62,614 bases of DNA, from the NCBI RefSeq assembly GCF_002897375.1, contig NZ_BFAG01000020.1:1-62614 (forward strand), read 5' to 3'. The position numbers were made by a program, and so were the translations under genes. Source of the DNA: Deinococcus aerius (lineage in GTDB: Bacteria; Deinococcota; Deinococci; Deinococcales; Deinococcaceae). A model generated the notes under the pieces. It was not told the origin of the DNA, made no database searches, and saw only the letters and a program-made list of their open reading frames with translations. Each line of letters opens with the position of its first letter. Within the stretch, counting starts at the first letter, position 1. Below, in pieces: positions 53,193-61,679 of this stretch.

Positions 53193-54017
53193 CTACCCCT
53201 TCACCCCACCCGAGAACCCCTGAATCAGTTGCCGCTGCGCGAAGATGAAGAACAGCAGCGCGGGGACCAGGGCAATCGCCACCGCCGCGAACACGTAGTT
53301 CCACTGGGTCGCGTAGTTGCCCACGAAGGAGTACACCGCCACCGGCAGGGGCGTCTTCCCGGTGCCGCTCAGGAACACCAGCGGGTTGAAGAAGTCGTTC
53401 CAGATCAGCAGGCCGGAGAGGATCGCCACGGTGCCCGTCACGGGCCTCAGCAGCGGGAAGACCACGTGCAGGAAGGTGTACCAGACGCTCGCGCCGTCGA
53501 TCTGCGCGGCCTCCTCGTACTCGTGGGAGAGCTGGCGCAGGAAGCCGGTGTACAGGAAGATCGCCAGCGGCAGCCAGGTGGAGACGTTCAGCAGGATCAG
53601 CCCGGTGTAGGTGCCCAGCAGGTGCAGCCGCTTGAACAGCGAGTAGATCGGGATCAGGCCCAGTTGCGAGGGCAGCACGATGCCGATCAGGAAGAGCAGG
53701 CCCATGATGACCGCGATGTTTCCCTCCCGCCGCGCGAGAGTGTAGGCCGCGGTGGAACTCAGGGCCACGATCCCCAGCACGCTCCCGCCCGTGATGATCA
53801 GGCTGCTCACGAGCGCCGAGCCCAGGTGCCCGCTCTGCCACGCCCCGGCGTAGCTGCTCAGGTCGATGCGGCTGGGGAGTTGCAGGGCCGAGGTGAACAG
53901 TTCGGCGGTGGGCTTGACCGAGATCACGATCAGGAAGAGGAAGGGAATGGCCCAGATCAGGGCGAGGAGCCACAGCCCGATCTCGCGGGTCAAAAGCCTG
54001 TTCTTGCGGCTTCTCAT
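53193..54017 (-). CDS. ABC sugar transporter permease, MalG type
   Basis: A 274-residue inner-membrane protein with six predicted helices. The EAA loop that docks the ATPase is YEEAAQIDGASVWYTFLHVVFP. It is one of a permease pair of the CUT1 (carbohydrate uptake 1) family. It overlaps the MalF-type gene by 4 bp. No ATPase gene is in the window, so an MsmK-type ATPase shared with other transporters must serve it. Confidence 0.9.
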   Translation of the reverse strand: MRSRKNRLLTREIGLWLLALIWAIPFLFLIVISVKPTAELFTSALQLPSRIDLSSYAGAWQSGHLGSALVSSLIITGGSVLGIVALSSTAAYTLARREGNIAVIMGLLFLIGIVLPSQLGLIPIYSLFKRLHLLGTYTGLILLNVSTWLPLAIFLYTGFLRQLSHEYEEAAQIDGASVWYTFLHVVFPLLRPVTGTVAILSGLLIWNDFFNPLVFLSGTGKTPLPVAVYSFVGNYATQWNYVFAAVAIALVPALLFFIFAQRQLIQGFSGGVKG

Positions 54018-54955
54018 GCGTTCCTCCGCTCGGCAGCGCGGGTGGTGAGTTGCTGGATAATGGCCGCCGCAGCGATCAGCACCGTCAGCAGCAGGGCGAG
54101 CGCCGTGCCGTAGCCGTAGCGCCCGAACACGAACGTCTGCTTATACACCTGAGTCGCCAGCGTCTCGGTCGCCCCCAGCGGCCCGCCGTTCGTCAGCGCC
54201 ATGACCTGATCGAAGATCGCCAGCCCCGAGATCACCGAGAGCTGGATGCTGATGGCGAGGGCCGGGGCCAGCAGCGGCAGCGTGACGCGCACGAGGCGTT
54301 GCCAGGAGGACGCCCCGTCGATCTCGGCGGCCTCCTCGACCTCCTGCGGGATGCCTTGGAGGCCCGCCAGCAAAATCACCATCGCCAGCCCGGAGAACTG
54401 CCAGACCAGCACCACGACCACCGCCCAGAAGGACCAGGTGGGGTTGGCGAGCCAGGTCTTCTTGAGGGCGCCCAGCCCCAGCACGTCCAGCGCCCCGTTG
54501 ATCGGCCCGGAGTAGTCGAACAGGAAGCGCCAGATAAAGGCCGTGGCGAGCTGGCTCATCACCACCGGGGCGAAGAAGGCGGTCCGCAGCAGGTAGCGAG
54601 TCCGCAGGTGTTGATTGAGGGCGACGGCCAGGAACAACCCGACCAGATTCGTCAGCACCACGAAGCACGCGGCGAACTTGACGGTGTTCAGCAGGGCGGT
54701 GCGGGCCCCCTGGTCGGTGAAGATCTGGCGGAAGTTCTCCAGGCCGGTGAAGGTGGCGGTCGGCGTCAGCCCGTTCCAGTCGGTGAAGGCGTACCAGCCG
54801 CCCGCGACGGCCGCGACGTAGCGGGCCAGGAAGACCAGGACCACTGCGGGGACGGCCCAGGCCCAGGGCGGCACGTGACGGGGGGGATTCGGGCGTTTCC
54901 GCCCGGTGGCCGGGTGGGCAACCCCTGGGATATTGCGGGAGTGGTGGCTGGTCAC
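54014..54955 (-). CDS. ABC sugar transporter permease, MalF type
   Basis: 313 residues with a Pro/Arg-rich cytoplasmic start followed by six membrane helices. The EAA loop is VEEAAEIDGASSWQRLVRVTLP, and ALTNGGPLGATETL is the usual MalF-type C-terminal motif. The GTG start at 54955 follows GGAGG. It forms the channel with the MalG-type gene that overlaps it, and lies 70 bp after the binding-protein gene. Confidence 0.9.
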   Translation of the reverse strand: MTSHHSRNIPGVAHPATGRKRPNPPRHVPPWAWAVPAVVLVFLARYVAAVAGGWYAFTDWNGLTPTATFTGLENFRQIFTDQGARTALLNTVKFAACFVVLTNLVGLFLAVALNQHLRTRYLLRTAFFAPVVMSQLATAFIWRFLFDYSGPINGALDVLGLGALKKTWLANPTWSFWAVVVVLVWQFSGLAMVILLAGLQGIPQEVEEAAEIDGASSWQRLVRVTLPLLAPALAISIQLSVISGLAIFDQVMALTNGGPLGATETLATQVYKQTFVFGRYGYGTALALLLTVLIAAAAIIQQLTTRAAERRNA

Positions 54956-55025
54956 GGGGAGTCCTCCGGTGGGCCGAACCTCGTCCGGGAGAGGGTCGGA
55001 GGCGGCCAGTCGCCGCCCCCTCGTC

Positions 55026-56273
55026 TTACTTGCGGTTCCAGGCCGCGTCCAGGCGGGCGAGTAGCGCGTCCACCGTGAGTTGCCCGGTCAGCAAACCCTG
55101 AACGCCTTCACCCAGGGTGGTGTACACCTGGGGGTTGCTCCACTCGATCTGGATGAGGGGGGCGATGCGCGACTTGTTCCGCAGGGCGGTCGCAATCCCG
55201 CTCAGTTCGGGGGGCAGGTTCTGGCCGGTGGCGGCCTGCCGGGTGGAGATGTCCCCCGTCACCTTGGTGTAGAGTTCCGAGCCCCCGCCCGTGGCGATGA
55301 AGTCCGCGAAGGCGAGCGCCGCCGGGAGGTTCTTTGAGTTCTTGGAGACGGCGATGGCGTCCGTCGGCGACACGGCGAGGACCGTGCTGGCGGCGGTCGG
55401 CCCGGGGAGCACGAAGGCGCCCAGGTTCAGCTTCGGGTTGATGCTCTTGAGGGCCGAGATGGCGCCCGTGGGAATCACGAAGGCGAGGGCCTGGCCGCTC
55501 GCCATCGCCGGGGCCGCCTGGGGCAGGTCCGCGCCCTCGACGCCCGGAATGAAGCAGCCCGCGTTCTTCATGTCGAGCAGGGCTTGCAGGGCCTTTTTCC
55601 AGCTCGGGGTTCCGGCAAAGGTCACCTTGCCCGCCGTGCGCTTGGCGTTCCACTGCGGGTCGCTGCCCAGCACGTAGTTCTCGGCGAGGGTGGCGGCGAG
55701 CAGGCCGCCGTTCTGCGGGTTGGCGCCCGCCAGAGAGAACATGCTCTTGCCCTTGCTGCGGATCACGCCGCAGGTCTTGAGCAGTTCGGGCATGGTCTTC
55801 GGGAGGCTGACGCCGAGCTGCCCCAGCAGGTCCACGTTGTAGACGGCGGCGATGGGCGTCATGCCCAGCGGCACGGCGGCGAGCTGGTTGTTCTTCCAGT
55901 ACAGGCCCCGGGAGGCGGTGGGGATCACCGTCTTGGCCCAGGGGCGCTTGCTCAGGTCGGCCACATAGCCCGCGTCCAGAAAGGGCAGCACGGAAACCAG
56001 CCCGCCCGAGCCCGCCGTGACGTAGAAGAGGTCCGGCGCGTTCCCGCCCTGAAGCTGGGTGCGCAGCACCTGCGGGTACCCGGTGCCGATGGGGAAGAAC
56101 TCGGTCCTCACCTTGACGTTCGGGTACTTCTTCATAAAGGCGTCGACCAGCGCCTGCATGCTGGGGTTGCCCTGTTCGCTCGCCTGGGCGATCAGGCGCA
56201 GCTCGCCGCTCTGGGCGAGGGCGGGCGAGGAGAGCAGGGCCGTCAGGGAAAGCAGGGCGAGGGTGCGTTTCAT
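55026..56273 (-). CDS. Extracellular sugar-binding protein (CUT1)
   Basis: A 415-residue solute-binding protein with a Sec signal (MKRTLALLSLTALLSSPALA). Typical features are MQALVDAFMKKYPNVKVRTEFF, GNAPDLFYV, AVPLGMTPIAAVYNVDLL and the aromatic-rich ligand region. It should capture an oligosaccharide or glycoside for the two permeases downstream. Given the linked carABC and GH3 genes, the ligand may be a plant glycoside. It is the first gene of the six-gene transport/car unit behind a promoter that overlaps the GntR palindrome. Confidence 0.9.
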   Translation of the reverse strand: MKRTLALLSLTALLSSPALAQSGELRLIAQASEQGNPSMQALVDAFMKKYPNVKVRTEFFPIGTGYPQVLRTQLQGGNAPDLFYVTAGSGGLVSVLPFLDAGYVADLSKRPWAKTVIPTASRGLYWKNNQLAAVPLGMTPIAAVYNVDLLGQLGVSLPKTMPELLKTCGVIRSKGKSMFSLAGANPQNGGLLAATLAENYVLGSDPQWNAKRTAGKVTFAGTPSWKKALQALLDMKNAGCFIPGVEGADLPQAAPAMASGQALAFVIPTGAISALKSINPKLNLGAFVLPGPTAASTVLAVSPTDAIAVSKNSKNLPAALAFADFIATGGGSELYTKVTGDISTRQAATGQNLPPELSGIATALRNKSRIAPLIQIEWSNPQVYTTLGEGVQGLLTGQLTVDALLARLDAAWNRK

Positions 56274-56380
56274 GTCAGTACCTCCAAGGCAGGGGGCGGA
56301 AGACGAGGGAAACCCCGGCGTGACAGCTTCCGGAGACGGCGGGAGGTGAATGGGTCACCCCACGAAGTTGCCGCTGTTTG

Positions 56381-56420
56381 ATGTTTGATCAAACATAACC
56401 GATATTCTGATTTTTGGCAA
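56381..56420 (-). promoter_or_regulatory. Promoter and GntR-type operator of the transport/car unit
   Basis: On the minus strand TTGCCA (56415-56420) and TATGTT (56392-56397) are spaced 17 bp apart. The perfect 16-bp palindrome ATGTTTGATCAAACAT (56381-56396) covers the -10 box. It is the best copy of the element found at four places in this region. Confidence 0.82.
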
Positions 56421-56710
56421 GCCGGGAGGAGGGGGGCGGGTGGGCAAGTGATCGCGTCCCACGGGGAGGAGAAGTGGGAAACATCGTTGGGTAGGACCCC
56501 AGATACAGCCCTCACGCACCTCTCCTGCTGGCGAAGAGACGCTTCTCTGGGCGGGTAATTACAGGCCGTGAGCCCGCCGACGGGCGGGAACGATGGATGA
56601 TGGACGCTCACTCCCGATGCATCGGCGCATTTACCTCAAACAAGACCCCTTTGGGACAGGGGAGTCGAGTGCGGCCTCCTTCCCAGCCTCTAGTGCTCGT
56701 TCTAAAAAGA

Positions 56711-56736
56711 TATGTGATCAAACCCTTTGCTAGACT
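56711..56736 (+). promoter_or_regulatory. gntR promoter, probably leaderless, with degenerate operator
   Basis: TAGACT (56731-56736) sits only 6 bp before the ATG, the spacing of leaderless Deinococcus promoters. No good -35 box is seen. TATGTGATCAAACC (56711-56724) matches the palindrome consensus at 12 of 16 positions and would allow autoregulation. Confidence 0.55.
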
Positions 56737-56742
56737 GCACCT

Positions 56743-57435
56743 ATGTTCCCCCGCACCGTTAAAACGGCCCTCGTGAACATGCTGCGCGACGAGATTGTGC
56801 GCGGCACCTTCGAGCCGGGCGAGCGGTTGCGGCTGGAGGACCTCGCCCAGCGGTTCGAGGTGAGCACCATGCCCATCCGCGAGGCGCTGAGCACCCTGGA
56901 ATCCGAGGGGCTGGTGACCATCCAGCCGCACCGGGGGGCACAGGTCACCCGCTTTACCGCCGACGAGATCCGCGAGCTGTACGAGATGCGGGCCGCGTTG
57001 GAGGAACTGGCGACGGTCAAGGCGGTGCCGAACCTCACGGAGGAGGACTTCGCCCGGCTGGACGCCCTTGTGGCGGAGATGGAGCACCCGCAGGGGCAGT
57101 TCGACATGGCGCGGTTCTCGCAGAACAACATGGAGTTCCACCGGATCATCTACGACCGCGCCCACCGTCCCCACCTGGCGGCCCAGATCCGCGACCTGCG
57201 TTACCGGGTGCAGCACTACCTGCACAAGCACCTGGAAAGCACCAACTACAGCCTGTCGGGCAACGCCGAGCACCAGCGCCTCCTCGACCTGATGCGCGCC
57301 GGGAAGGCCGGGGAGGCCGGGAAGGAGATGCACCACCACATCCTGAGCACCGGGCTCAAGATCGCCGACATCATGGACATGGAAGAGGCGGCGCGTCCCG
57401 CCAGCAAGGGGCGGACGCGCCGGGCGTCAGGGTGA
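56743..57435 (+). CDS. GntR-family regulator, FCD subfamily
   Basis: 230 residues. The N-terminal winged helix is GERLRLEDLAQRFEVSTMPIREALSTLESEGLV. The C-terminal FCD helical domain has ELYEMRAALEELA, FHRIIYDRAHRP and a metal or acid-binding His in the EHQRLLDLM and MHHHI regions. FCD regulators usually respond to sugar acids or small organic acids. It is divergent from the transport/car unit and is the natural candidate to bind the TTTGATCAAA palindromes at 50058, 56384, 56714 (degenerate) and 61652. Confidence 0.9.
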   Translation: MFPRTVKTALVNMLRDEIVRGTFEPGERLRLEDLAQRFEVSTMPIREALSTLESEGLVTIQPHRGAQVTRFTADEIRELYEMRAALEELATVKAVPNLTEEDFARLDALVAEMEHPQGQFDMARFSQNNMEFHRIIYDRAHRPHLAAQIRDLRYRVQHYLHKHLESTNYSLSGNAEHQRLLDLMRAGKAGEAGKEMHHHILSTGLKIADIMDMEEAARPASKGRTRRASG

Positions 57436-57441
57436 ATGCTG

Positions 57442-59838
57442 TTAGAGGGTGACCTGCCCCGTCCAGCGGAGGTCCTGAAGCGAACGCCCCACATTCAGGG
57501 TCCACGTGCCCGGCGGCATGACCCACCCTCCCTCGGCCTCCGACCAGCGGCGGAAAGCCCGGGCGGGGACGGTCAGGTGGACCGTCCGCGTTTCCCCGGC
57601 GGGGACGACAGGTGCGGCGAAAGCCGCCAGCTCGGGGTGGGCCGGAACCCCCCCGAATTCCGGCTGCTCCAGGTACACCTGCACGACCTCCTTGCCCGCC
57701 CGGCCCGAGGTGTTGGTGACCTGCACGGCGACCCGAATGTTCCCGTCCGGCTGCGGCTCCACACCCACCCCGCCGTACTCGAACTCCGCGTACCCCAGCC
57801 CGTGCCCGAGGGCGAAGGCGGGGGCGACGCCGCGCGCGGCGAAGGCGCGGTAGCCGATCAAGACGCCCTCCTCGTAGCGCAGGTCGCCGCTGGTGTCCGG
57901 GGTGAGATCGAAGGCGGGGTAGTCCTCCTCCCGCCGGGCGAAGGTGACGGGCAGGCGCCCCCCCGGCTCCCGCAGGCCCGTGAGAACCTCGGCCAGGGCG
58001 GCGCCGAACCCCTGGCCCGGGAACCAGACCTGGAGCACGGCGGCAGCCTCAGTGGCCCATTCCGTATCTACCGCGTGCGCCGCGTTGACCACCACGACTG
58101 TCCGCGGGTTGACCGCGCAGACGCGGCGGATCAGGTCGAGCTGGGCCCCGGGCAGCCGGGTCGTGGTGCGGTCGCGGCTCTCCACGCCCGAGTCGGCGGT
58201 CTCGCCCACGACCAGCACGACCTGCTCGGCGCGGGCCGCCAGGGCCTCGGCGCGGGCGAGCAGGTCCGGCACCTCCGGCGGCTGGGCCCCGTACCACAGC
58301 CCCTGGGCGCGGGCGGGTGCGAAGGTCATCACGTATTCCAGATGCACGTCCTCGCCCGCCGTGAGCTCCAGGTCGAGGTGATCCGACTCGCCCCGCAGCA
58401 GGTGCCCCATCACGTCCCCCGACACAACCGGGGAGGGACGGCGGCCCCGCTCCACCCCGTTCACGAGGAAGGTCACGTCGCCCGTCCCGCCGTAGAACAG
58501 GCGGTAGACACCGCTGCGCTCGGGCCGCAAGCGGGTGCGGGCCCGCACGGTGCCGGGCCGCCCGGTACTCAGGCCCCCCGGCATGTCGCCGAACCAGACC
58601 AGGGTGGACGTTCGCCGCACCTCCTGAAAACTGGGCGCGCTGCCGGGACCCGGGGCATACTCCACCGTCAGGCCACGGTCACCACTGTCCGCCGTGATGG
58701 GCAGGGCGGACAGTGGCGGCAGGCGGTACTCGGGCAGGACACCCACCTCGTGGGTCACCTCGCCGAACTGCCGCCGCAGCGCTTCCAGGGGGGTGAGCAC
58801 GTCCTCCGCAAGGGCAATGCGGGCGAAGGTCGCGCCCTGGTAGCAGGGGACGGAGGCGTTCGGGCCGATCACCGCGAGGGGCCGATCTGCACTGAGGGGA
58901 AGGACCGCCCCCTCGTTCTTCAGCAGCACGAAGCCTGCGGCGGCGGCCTCCGTCAGCACGGCCTGGGGGTCGCCTTCCGTCCCCTGCGGCGAGCGGTCCA
59001 CCTGCCCGGCCCAGGCCGCTACTCGCCGCGCCGCCTCCACGACCCGTTCCTCCGGCACCTGTCCCTGCGCCACGAAGTCCGCCGCCTGAGGCCCCATCTG
59101 GCGCGGCGGGCCGGGCATCTCCAGGTCCAGGCCCGCGTTCAGGCTGCGGGCGCCGTCCTGCACCCCGAACCAGTCGGACATCAGCACACCGTTCCAGCCG
59201 AAGTCCCGGCGGAGGATGGACATGACGTGCGCCTGCTCACTACAGGTGACCCCGTTGCAACGGTTGTAGGCCATCATCATCGCCCACACGCCCGCCTCCG
59301 CCGCCAGTTCGAAGGGCTTCAGGTACACCTCGCGCAGGGTGCGCTCGTCCATCACCGAGTTCATGGAGTGCCGCTGCGTCTCGGAGTCGTTGCCGACAAC
59401 GTGCTTGGCGACGGCGGAAACCCCGCGGGCTTGCATGCCGGAAATCCAGGCCGCGCCGATGGTGCCCGTCAGGAAGGGGTCTTCCGAGTACGTCTCGAAG
59501 GCGCGTCCGGCGAGCGGGCTGCGCGGCAGGTTCAGGTTCGGGCCGAGAATCGCCTGCACCCCGCGGCGGTGACACTCGCCCGCCACGACCTCGCCGACCC
59601 GGCGGGCCAGGTCCACGTCCCACGACGCGGCCAGCGCCGTGCCGCAGGGCATCACCAGCGACACGTCCCGCTCGTCAATGTGGGGGCTGGCGACCCCCAT
59701 CGGGCCGTCGACCATCCGCACGGGGGAGATGCCGCGCTCAGGCCGGGCGGCGGTCGACCACAGGTCCGCCCCGGCAGTGAAGGGGGCCGCCTCCTCCAGC
59801 GTCCACGGGGCGGGGGTGACGGGCGGCTCGGCGGTCAT
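57442..59838 (-). CDS. Glycoside hydrolase family 3, beta-glucosidase
   Basis: A 798-residue GH3 enzyme. The N-terminal barrel has the KHVVGND motif (Lys145-His146) and the nucleophile Asp222 in VLMSDWFGV. A (beta/alpha)6 sandwich follows, with VLLKNEGAVLPL. A PA14-like insert (about 400-540, RLFYGGTGDVTFLVNG) and a C-terminal fibronectin-like domain (VTNTSGRAGKEVVQVYL) complete it. No signal peptide is present, so it acts inside the cell on imported glycosides. PA14-type GH3 enzymes often act on plant O-glucosides. The ATG at 59838 overlaps the upstream stop (ATGA). Confidence 0.9.
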   Translation of the reverse strand: MTAEPPVTPAPWTLEEAAPFTAGADLWSTAARPERGISPVRMVDGPMGVASPHIDERDVSLVMPCGTALAASWDVDLARRVGEVVAGECHRRGVQAILGPNLNLPRSPLAGRAFETYSEDPFLTGTIGAAWISGMQARGVSAVAKHVVGNDSETQRHSMNSVMDERTLREVYLKPFELAAEAGVWAMMMAYNRCNGVTCSEQAHVMSILRRDFGWNGVLMSDWFGVQDGARSLNAGLDLEMPGPPRQMGPQAADFVAQGQVPEERVVEAARRVAAWAGQVDRSPQGTEGDPQAVLTEAAAAGFVLLKNEGAVLPLSADRPLAVIGPNASVPCYQGATFARIALAEDVLTPLEALRRQFGEVTHEVGVLPEYRLPPLSALPITADSGDRGLTVEYAPGPGSAPSFQEVRRTSTLVWFGDMPGGLSTGRPGTVRARTRLRPERSGVYRLFYGGTGDVTFLVNGVERGRRPSPVVSGDVMGHLLRGESDHLDLELTAGEDVHLEYVMTFAPARAQGLWYGAQPPEVPDLLARAEALAARAEQVVLVVGETADSGVESRDRTTTRLPGAQLDLIRRVCAVNPRTVVVVNAAHAVDTEWATEAAAVLQVWFPGQGFGAALAEVLTGLREPGGRLPVTFARREEDYPAFDLTPDTSGDLRYEEGVLIGYRAFAARGVAPAFALGHGLGYAEFEYGGVGVEPQPDGNIRVAVQVTNTSGRAGKEVVQVYLEQPEFGGVPAHPELAAFAAPVVPAGETRTVHLTVPARAFRRWSEAEGGWVMPPGTWTLNVGRSLQDLRWTGQVTL

Positions 59839-60434
59839 GCGGGCACCCCGCTGCGGAGGGCGGCGGTCGCCCGCGCGAAGTGCAGGACCTGCCCGGCGAG
59901 CGTGGCGAGCTGGCCGTCGGTGGCCGCATCGGTGCAGCTCCCGTCGGGGGCGAAGGCCTGCACGGCCACGGTGTTGATGGTGACGCCCAGCGGCGTGGGC
60001 CAGCCCCGTAAGGCGTGTACGATGTCCCGCAGGGCGCTCAGCGTCACGCCGGTCCCCTGCCAGCCCGCCGCAACCACGATGCACCCCACCGCCCGCCCGT
60101 CGAGATAGGGCCGCTCGTCGCCTCGCAGGTCTTCGAGCAGGTCGAGCGCGTTCTTCACCAGCCCGGAGACACCCCCGTGATACCCGGGCGTGGCGACGAG
60201 CACGCCGTCCGCCTGCCGCACGGCCTCGACGAGCGCCACCTCCGCCTCATTCCGTTCCTGCTTCTCGGGAGCATACAGGGGGAGCGCGGCGAGTTCGGGG
60301 CCGCCGAAGAGCCGCGTCCGGGCCCCGGCCCGCTCGGCGTGCCCCAGCGCCACCCGCAGCGCCTTTTCCCCGCTGGAACCGGGGCGGGTGGTGCCGCCGA
60401 TCCCCACGATGAATGGTCTCGTCGCGGCGGTCAT
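59835..60434 (-). CDS. NADPH-dependent FMN reductase
   Basis: A 199-residue flavodoxin-like reductase: VGIGGTTRPGSSGEKALRVAL at the start and VATPGYHGGVSGLVKNALDLL in the middle, both typical of the SsuE/MsuE family. It supplies reduced FMN to a partner monooxygenase. It overlaps the luciferase-like monooxygenase gene by 4 bp, so the two probably form a two-component system. Confidence 0.9.
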   Translation of the reverse strand: MTAATRPFIVGIGGTTRPGSSGEKALRVALGHAERAGARTRLFGGPELAALPLYAPEKQERNEAEVALVEAVRQADGVLVATPGYHGGVSGLVKNALDLLEDLRGDERPYLDGRAVGCIVVAAGWQGTGVTLSALRDIVHALRGWPTPLGVTINTVAVQAFAPDGSCTDAATDGQLATLAGQVLHFARATAALRSGVPA

Positions 60435-61546
60435 ACGCGGACCAGCTCCGGCTGCTTGAAATGCGGCATGACCTGCTCGGCAAAGAGGCGCATGGATTGC
60501 TGACCCAACCGCAGGCGCTCGTCGGTCAGCGGCCCGTTGGTGAAGCCCATCAGCACGTTGCCGATCCCGAGGTCCTGATATTCCTGAAGGTGCGCCCGGA
60601 CCGTCTCGGGGCTGCCGTACAGGCACCACGTCCCGATCCAGTCCTCACTGAGCGCGTTAGGCGTCTCGTGAATCTTCACGTCGCTGATCTCCTCGGCCCG
60701 CTTGTTGTAGACCATCTCGCGGTCGATGGCCGCCTGGTAGCCCCGCAGAATCACCTCCAGCTCCTCGCGCGCCTGCTCGTCCGTCTCAGACACATGCACG
60801 CACTGGTAGGTGTGGGTTGTCCAGGAGAGGGCGTAGCGCACCACCTCCTCAGGATGACCGGCGGCCAGCAGGGCGTCCCAGTACACCTTGAAATACTTCT
60901 GCACGTGGGTGAAGGGCTCGGTGCCCCCGATCTTCGGCGGCGTGAAGGCCGGGATGAAGGCGGGGTAGCCGCTCTGGGCGGCACGCAGGGCGCTAGATTC
61001 CCGCAGGGCCACGCTCATCAGCGGGGCGTGACGCTTCCCATAGGGCGCGGGGACGATGCGCTGGATGACGGCCCCCTTGTAGTGCCCGGTGTCGAACACG
61101 ACAGGCTCGTCGTCAATGCCCTTGTTCCACAGCCGCTCGGCGATGTCAAGGTTCTCCTGCGCGATGCGGGACGTTTCCTTGTAATTCACCCCGAAGCCGA
61201 TCATCTCCTCGGGGGTGGTGCCGCTGCCGATGCCTACGAGTAGTCGCCCCTCGGTCAGTTGGTCGAGCAGGTTCACCCGCTCGGCGAACCGGACCGGGTG
61301 GTGGAGGGGCACCGTGGTGACCGACATGCCGAAGTGGACCTTCTTGAGCTGCCCCGCCAGGTAGGCCGCGAACACGAAGGGGTCGCTGGACATCGGGGCG
61401 TACCCGGTGAAGTGATGGTCGGGCATGAAGACGGCGTCGTAGCCCAGCCTCTCAGCCTCCCGGGCGTGCTCGGTCAGGGCTTGGATGATGGCGCGGTCCT
61501 GTTCGGGGGCGGTGGAACGGCCAACGAGAAAGACGGAAAAGCGCAT
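60431..61546 (-). CDS. LLM-class flavin-dependent monooxygenase
   Basis: A 371-residue luciferase-like monooxygenase. The barrel motifs are GYDAVFMPDHHFTGY, FGMSVTTVPLHHPVRFAE, LTEGRLLVGIGSGTTPEE and LYGSPETVRAHLQEY. It uses reduced flavin from the adjacent reductase and O2 to oxidise an organic substrate. The target is unknown. Its position with a GH3 glucosidase and the palindrome suggests an aglycone. It leads the third unit of the regulon. Confidence 0.88.
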   Translation of the reverse strand: MRFSVFLVGRSTAPEQDRAIIQALTEHAREAERLGYDAVFMPDHHFTGYAPMSSDPFVFAAYLAGQLKKVHFGMSVTTVPLHHPVRFAERVNLLDQLTEGRLLVGIGSGTTPEEMIGFGVNYKETSRIAQENLDIAERLWNKGIDDEPVVFDTGHYKGAVIQRIVPAPYGKRHAPLMSVALRESSALRAAQSGYPAFIPAFTPPKIGGTEPFTHVQKYFKVYWDALLAAGHPEEVVRYALSWTTHTYQCVHVSETDEQAREELEVILRGYQAAIDREMVYNKRAEEISDVKIHETPNALSEDWIGTWCLYGSPETVRAHLQEYQDLGIGNVLMGFTNGPLTDERLRLGQQSMRLFAEQVMPHFKQPELVRV

Positions 61547-61618
61547 GGGTCCTCCGGGGTGGGAGAGAGGCTGGGCGCCGTTGTTCCCGGCGAGGGAGCG
61601 GCGGCGGACGACAAGAAC

Positions 61619-61634
61619 TAGAATTACCGTTCTA
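61619..61634 (-). promoter_or_regulatory. Possible second operator before the monooxygenase unit
   Basis: TAGAA-TTACCG-TTCTA is a perfect 5+6+5 inverted repeat lying between the GntR-type palindrome and the monooxygenase start. It could be bound by the TetR protein encoded next door, giving dual control. Confidence 0.4.
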
Positions 61635-61651
61635 ATTAAGAGTGCGCTAGA

Positions 61652-61661
61652 TTTGATCAAA
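61652..61661 (-). promoter_or_regulatory. GntR-type palindrome before the monooxygenase unit
   Basis: TTTGATCAAA is identical to the core of the sites at 50058 and 56384, with 12 of 16 bases matching the extended consensus. A TTGACT box (minus strand, 61662-61667) adjoins it, but the matching -10 is weak. Confidence 0.65.
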
Positions 61662-61679
61662 AGTCAAGAGCGGGCTGGC

